In this document: piece by piece, positions 60,728-64,000 of the stretch | Numbering within the stretch: the first letter of the stretch is position 1 | Layout: the number at the start of each line of letters is the position of its first letter | Source: Flavobacterium sp. UBA2787 | GTDB lineage: Bacteria; Bacteroidota; Bacteroidia; Flavobacteriales; Flavobacteriaceae | Assembly (NCBI GenBank): GCA_002352205.1 | Contig: DEHZ01000013.1 | Location: forward strand, 62,001 to 126,000 | Direction of reading: 5' to 3' | DNA length: 64,000 nucleotides | Notes under the pieces: generated by a model | Seen by the model: the letters and a program-made list of their open reading frames with translations, nothing else | Database searches by the model: none | Told to the model about the DNA's origin: nothing | Program-made: the position numbers and the translations under genes

Positions 60728-63205
60728 TTAATAATTGCCTTTCATGAAATTGCTGCTAATCCAAAAGCCATTAATTTTTATCGCGTTTCTTAGGAAATCC
60801 CCTAGTATTTTTGAGGTGTAATTACTATTGTCCCGTCTTTTATTGGTAACGCCAAATTGAGTGTAACCTGTATAATCTACCGTGTCTGTTAATTCCGCTT
60901 TATAGTAGGTTAACCCTTGATTGGTGTTGTTCCAGTAGTTGTATTTATAATCTATCAATACATTCAGGTATTGTTCTTTGATGTAGGGGATGTTTACATA
61001 CAACAGTTCTGTTTTTTTGAAAATATTGTATTTTAAAAAGTAGAGCAGATGTTCTGAAGGAGCTATTTTTTCAACAAATTCTTTTAGCAACACATCTTTT
61101 GGGTGTTCTAAGGCTTCGATAAATGCTTTTTTTAACTCATCAAATGTTGCGTAACCCACATGCATTTGCCCTTTTTCTTCAGGAGTTAAAATGTTACCTT
61201 TTTGGTCGATTGCCTGCATTTTACCCTTATCAAAGGTCAACGCTTGATAATAAATAATTTGATTTTGATCATTGGTCACTCGTTCAAAATTAGACACTTC
61301 ATCAAATGATTTTGAAACTACGGGTTGGTTATTAAAATCAATGAGTTGGTATTTATCTTTTTTAATTGCTTTAAATATTCCTGAAGGCGATACTCTTTTC
61401 AGCACTTTGTATTCAAAGGGAATTTTTACTTCGTTTTTTAGATTCACCGTACCGTATTTACCATTTTTAGCGACTATCAGTTGAATGTTATCGCCAATTG
61501 AATCATAGTAATTGAACACAAAATCTAGGTTGATATCCTCATATACTATGGGAATAATTATCTCATTTTTTTCATTAATTAAACCGTATTTTTTTTCTTT
61601 CTGAACCGCAAAAAAGACATTTTTAGTATCATCAAATTGTTGTATGATATTGTCATACATTGCCGGAGCTACTATTTTGCCGGTTACTTCATTGATTAAT
61701 CCATATTTTCCATTTTTGTCTTTAAAATATAAAAGGTGGATATTGCTGTAGCTGTCATTGTTATTTAAACGCTCTTCATTTGGCACACAACCGTATTCTG
61801 AAACATTTTCTGAAAAGAGGATGTTGTTTTCAGGTGAAAAAAAATTGAACGTTTTATCAGAACTGTCTAAAATGAATAGTGTACTGTTTCGGGTGTTACT
61901 CTTTGCAATCCAATGGTAATTTAAAGGCACAATTACTTCTCCCTTTTTATTGCATATCCCCACTCTATTTGGGTTTCGCATCCCCACTTTAAACATATCG
62001 TTTTCAGCGTCAACAAAATCATATTCAATCGGGATGACTATTTCACCATTCAAATGAATAACACCCTGTTTTCCGTTGTTTTCAACTTGTATATAGTCTT
62101 TGAAATTACTTTGATACATAAAATTATAATTGTCATACATCGCCGGTATGATCACTGTACCATTTTTATCGATCATGCCTTTTTTTCGGTCTTTTGTAAA
62201 TGAAAAATTATTATTCGAAAGTAATCGTATGCTGTTTGAATCATATATAAAGGGAATTATCAATTTACCTTCGGTATTAAAAACGCCCGTTTTATTATCT
62301 TTAACCGCCATTATGTGTTCTGAGCCCTCTGCGTAAACCGACTGGTATTCAAAATTTGTTTTTACATTGGTTTTTGTAAAATAGATACTGTACAGGTTAT
62401 TTTTCTTTATTAAGTAATGATGTTTTTGCTTTATTCTTTCAATGTTATCATTATCAGGCTCATAGAGTATTTCACCTGTATTGCTTAACAGTCCGATTTT
62501 TTTATTTTTTACGGTAAATAAATCATTTACAAATGTTTCGCTTACTTTTAAAGTGGATGGTTGATTATAATTGGATTGTTGAGGTTTATGTTCAACATAG
62601 AGTGAATCATATACAAAAGGGGAGTTGAAGCTTTCTGAAATAACCCCAAATTTTCCATTTTGTTTGGCAATAAGTAGGTTTTGATAGGCCGTAACAATTT
62701 CTGTATTTTTTGGTAATGAAATTTTAGCATCAATCACTACCATTTTTTTATTTCCTTTTTTGTCTTTTACAGATGCCGCCAGTTTATTGCTTATAAGTAT
62801 CTCACTGTATAGGATGGGTAGTACTATTTCGCCGGTATTAGAAAGCAAACCGAATTTCTTATTTTTCTTTACTTTATAAAATGATTTAAAGGTTTCGATG
62901 TGGTCATAAATGATTTTTGATTTCAACGTTCCTTCTTCGTTGGCTATTCCGAACTTATTGTCTTTTTGCACAATAAAGCCAAAAAGGCCATAAGTGATAT
63001 TATCATAGATTGCTTCTTGTTTATTATTTTGGTAATCTTCAAACCCAAATTTAGAATTGGCTTGGTATATTTTTACAAACTTGCTTTTGACTTGTGCTGT
63101 TTTTTCAGTTGGATCGTTTCCATCAGCGTAACCCGTATTTCCTTTGTTTTGACAAACGATAAGGTTGCTCACCATCAAAAAAAATAAGAGTATATTTTTT
63201 CGCAT
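60728..63205 (-). CDS. Exported WG-repeat protein
   Basis: About 825 residues from ATG 63205 (MRKNILLFFLMVSNLIVCQ, a signal peptide; an in-frame extension to 63253 would enter the divergent gene). At least eleven WG-type repeats are visible. Each has the form KxGLIN-xGEIIIPxxYDxI, for example KKFGLLSNTGEIVLPILYSE, KYGLINEVTGKIVAPAMYDN and KQGVIHLNGEIVIPIEYDF. They form a solenoid or propeller of roughly 600 residues, then a C-terminal domain without repeats. WG-repeat proteins are common in Bacteroidota, and their partner is unknown. It is divergent from the TonB-C-like gene with 35 nt between start codons. Confidence 0.82.
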   Translation of the reverse strand: MRKNILLFFLMVSNLIVCQNKGNTGYADGNDPTEKTAQVKSKFVKIYQANSKFGFEDYQNNKQEAIYDNITYGLFGFIVQKDNKFGIANEEGTLKSKIIYDHIETFKSFYKVKKNKKFGLLSNTGEIVLPILYSEILISNKLAASVKDKKGNKKMVVIDAKISLPKNTEIVTAYQNLLIAKQNGKFGVISESFNSPFVYDSLYVEHKPQQSNYNQPSTLKVSETFVNDLFTVKNKKIGLLSNTGEILYEPDNDNIERIKQKHHYLIKKNNLYSIYFTKTNVKTNFEYQSVYAEGSEHIMAVKDNKTGVFNTEGKLIIPFIYDSNSIRLLSNNNFSFTKDRKKGMIDKNGTVIIPAMYDNYNFMYQSNFKDYIQVENNGKQGVIHLNGEIVIPIEYDFVDAENDMFKVGMRNPNRVGICNKKGEVIVPLNYHWIAKSNTRNSTLFILDSSDKTFNFFSPENNILFSENVSEYGCVPNEERLNNNDSYSNIHLLYFKDKNGKYGLINEVTGKIVAPAMYDNIIQQFDDTKNVFFAVQKEKKYGLINEKNEIIIPIVYEDINLDFVFNYYDSIGDNIQLIVAKNGKYGTVNLKNEVKIPFEYKVLKRVSPSGIFKAIKKDKYQLIDFNNQPVVSKSFDEVSNFERVTNDQNQIIYYQALTFDKGKMQAIDQKGNILTPEEKGQMHVGYATFDELKKAFIEALEHPKDVLLKEFVEKIAPSEHLLYFLKYNIFKKTELLYVNIPYIKEQYLNVLIDYKYNYWNNTNQGLTYYKAELTDTVDYTGYTQFGVTNKRRDNSNYTSKILGDFLRNAIKINGFWISSNFMKGNY

Positions 63206-63213
63206 AATTTTTT

Positions 63214-63221
63214 TACATTTG
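63214..63221 (+). promoter_or_regulatory. -7 box for the TonB-C-like gene
   Basis: TACATTTG on the plus strand, 19 nt before ATG 63241, in the narrow divergent intergenic region. Confidence 0.45.
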
Positions 63222-63240
63222 TTGCCTATACTGCTAAAAT

Positions 63241-63723
63241 ATGAAATATTCACTGATATTACCAGCTTTATTTTTATTGATTTTTTCCAACTTCGGAATG
63301 GCTCAAACAGTTGAAAAGCCGAGAGAGAATACCGTCACTGTTGAAGAAACTGTTCAAATGGTCGAAGAACCGGATTTCGAAGTGCCAATAGCAGTAGTTG
63401 AAGTACCACCTATTTATCCGGGATGTACTGCTTCACGAGAAGAAAGCATAAAATGTTTATTTGAAAAAATAAATGAAAAGTTCAACAAAGAATTTGTGTT
63501 TCCAAGTTCTTTAGAAAAAAAGGAACAACGGATATTTGTGAGTTTTAATGTGTCTCATGAAGGGGTTGTTAAAATTGCAGTGCTCAGAAGTCCACATAAG
63601 GATATTGATGAACAAGTCAAAAAAGTGTTCAGTGATTTTCCACAACTATTTCCCGGAATCCAAAGAAACAAGCCTGTGGTGGTAACTTTTTTAGTTCCTT
63701 TTACGCTTAATAAAGGGTTGTAA
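63241..63723 (+). CDS. Exported TonB-C-domain-like protein
   Basis: A 160-residue protein with a signal peptide (LILPALFLLIFSNFGMAQ), an acidic linker, and a domain starting VPPIYPGCTASREESIKCLF. That start is characteristic of the TonB C-terminal-like domains of Bacteroidota energy transducers, and RIFVSFNVSHEGVVKIAVLR and the closing VTFLVPFTL follow. There is no transmembrane anchor other than the signal sequence. A role in linking envelope proteins is possible, and energy transduction by itself is unlikely. Confidence 0.8.
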   Translation: MKYSLILPALFLLIFSNFGMAQTVEKPRENTVTVEETVQMVEEPDFEVPIAVVEVPPIYPGCTASREESIKCLFEKINEKFNKEFVFPSSLEKKEQRIFVSFNVSHEGVVKIAVLRSPHKDIDEQVKKVFSDFPQLFPGIQRNKPVVVTFLVPFTLNKGL

Positions 63724-64000
63724 GCGGTTATTTTGATGGGGATCTTATGGTCTCGTTTAATAACTTTAAACAGTAACTACCTGCCATCGTTACTTTGGTG
63801 TTGGGAAATTGGAGCTTTGTTAATGTGTCAATTTGACAATTAGTCAATGTGTCAATTAGTGGTATAGCCATAAAGGGTAATGATTTCAATTTTTTACTTT
63901 CGTTGGGAATCAATCATTAAAATTTGTATTTTTGTTAGAACGCTACATTCGATGAGGTTTTTGTTGAGGTAGTATTTTAATCAATTTGGTTTCTTACCAA
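63724..64000. other. Terminal intergenic region
   Basis: This holds the second copy of the direct repeat (63782-63811) and a quasi-repeated GTCAATTTGACAATTAG segment (about 63821-63858) like the gene leaders elsewhere. No convincing gene is visible. A 61-codon minus-strand frame at 63728-63913 runs through these repeats and is judged spurious. Confidence 0.5.
63782..63811 (+). repeat. Direct repeat, copy B
   Basis: TGCCATCGTTACTTTGGTG and following bases, in the same orientation as copy A at 60639-60668. Confidence 0.55.

Noticed and set aside
63728-63913. 61-codon minus-strand frame at the end of the window
   Set aside because: It runs through the repeated GTCAATTTGACAATTAG segment and a dispersed repeat. 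The composition is that of repeats, not a gene.
1-64000. tRNA and rRNA genes
   Set aside because: Intergenic regions were read for GTTCRAA-type loops and rRNA-like blocks; none was convincing.

Overview
The window looks like a chromosomal segment of a Flavobacterium-type member of the Bacteroidota. The evidence is low GC by eye, type IX secretion (T9SS) C-terminal sorting domains on three large surface proteins, an S46 dipeptidyl-peptidase, WG-repeat and SusC-type plug sequences, almost no Shine-Dalgarno signals, and many -7 boxes of the Bacteroidota form TAnnTTTG. No rRNA, tRNA or CRISPR array was seen.

Layout. 1-5411 (minus): glycosyltransferase (partial), methyltransferase, KAS III-like synthase, group III truncated globin and glycine decarboxylase GcvP. 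5703-14121 (plus): two paralogous secreted CotH-kinase-like T9SS proteins, the second enlarged by six 88-residue Ig-like repeats. 14229-17552: a UbiA-like membrane protein, then a minus-strand operon of a GbsR/MarR-type regulator, four small membrane proteins and an SRPBCC protein. An inverted repeat, TAAACTTTCA-N8-TGAAAGTTTA, lies on the regulator promoter and a second copy lies in front of the next gene. 17785-21723: a large secreted T9SS adhesin-like protein. 21800-34456: core genes, including an M3 peptidase, purE/purK, hpt, adk, a CBS/DUF21 protein, obgE and an S46 peptidase, plus an orphan antitoxin-like gene. 34529-41056: a 2175-residue alpha-2-macroglobulin with an inserted carboxypeptidase-regulatory/TonB-plug module. 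41199-54141: TPR protein, mpl, GIY-YIG nuclease, DUF1287 protein, a BNR/VPS10 protein, a LolA-like protein, radC, a PepSY protein, an ABC exporter with a histidine-rich permease followed by a DUF3299 protein, and a YjjG-like phosphatase.

54366-60547 is accessory DNA. A 193-bp MITE-like element (54366-54558) lies beside a 5,427-bp transposon (54626-60052). The transposon has perfect 26-bp terminal inverted repeats and an 8-bp target duplication. It encodes an IS1595-family transposase with at least six further genes and two structured segments, one of which is a predicted pseudoknot in a long leader. Just outside its right end are a broken WYL regulator and a fragment of an outer-membrane barrel gene. 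The window closes with a WG-repeat protein and a TonB-C-like protein.

The two observations most likely to be new are the passenger-carrying IS1595 transposon and the GIY-YIG gene at 43466-43774. The latter is bracketed on both sides by pairs of inverted, REP-like 20-mers, a layout resembling RAYT transposases within their REP elements.
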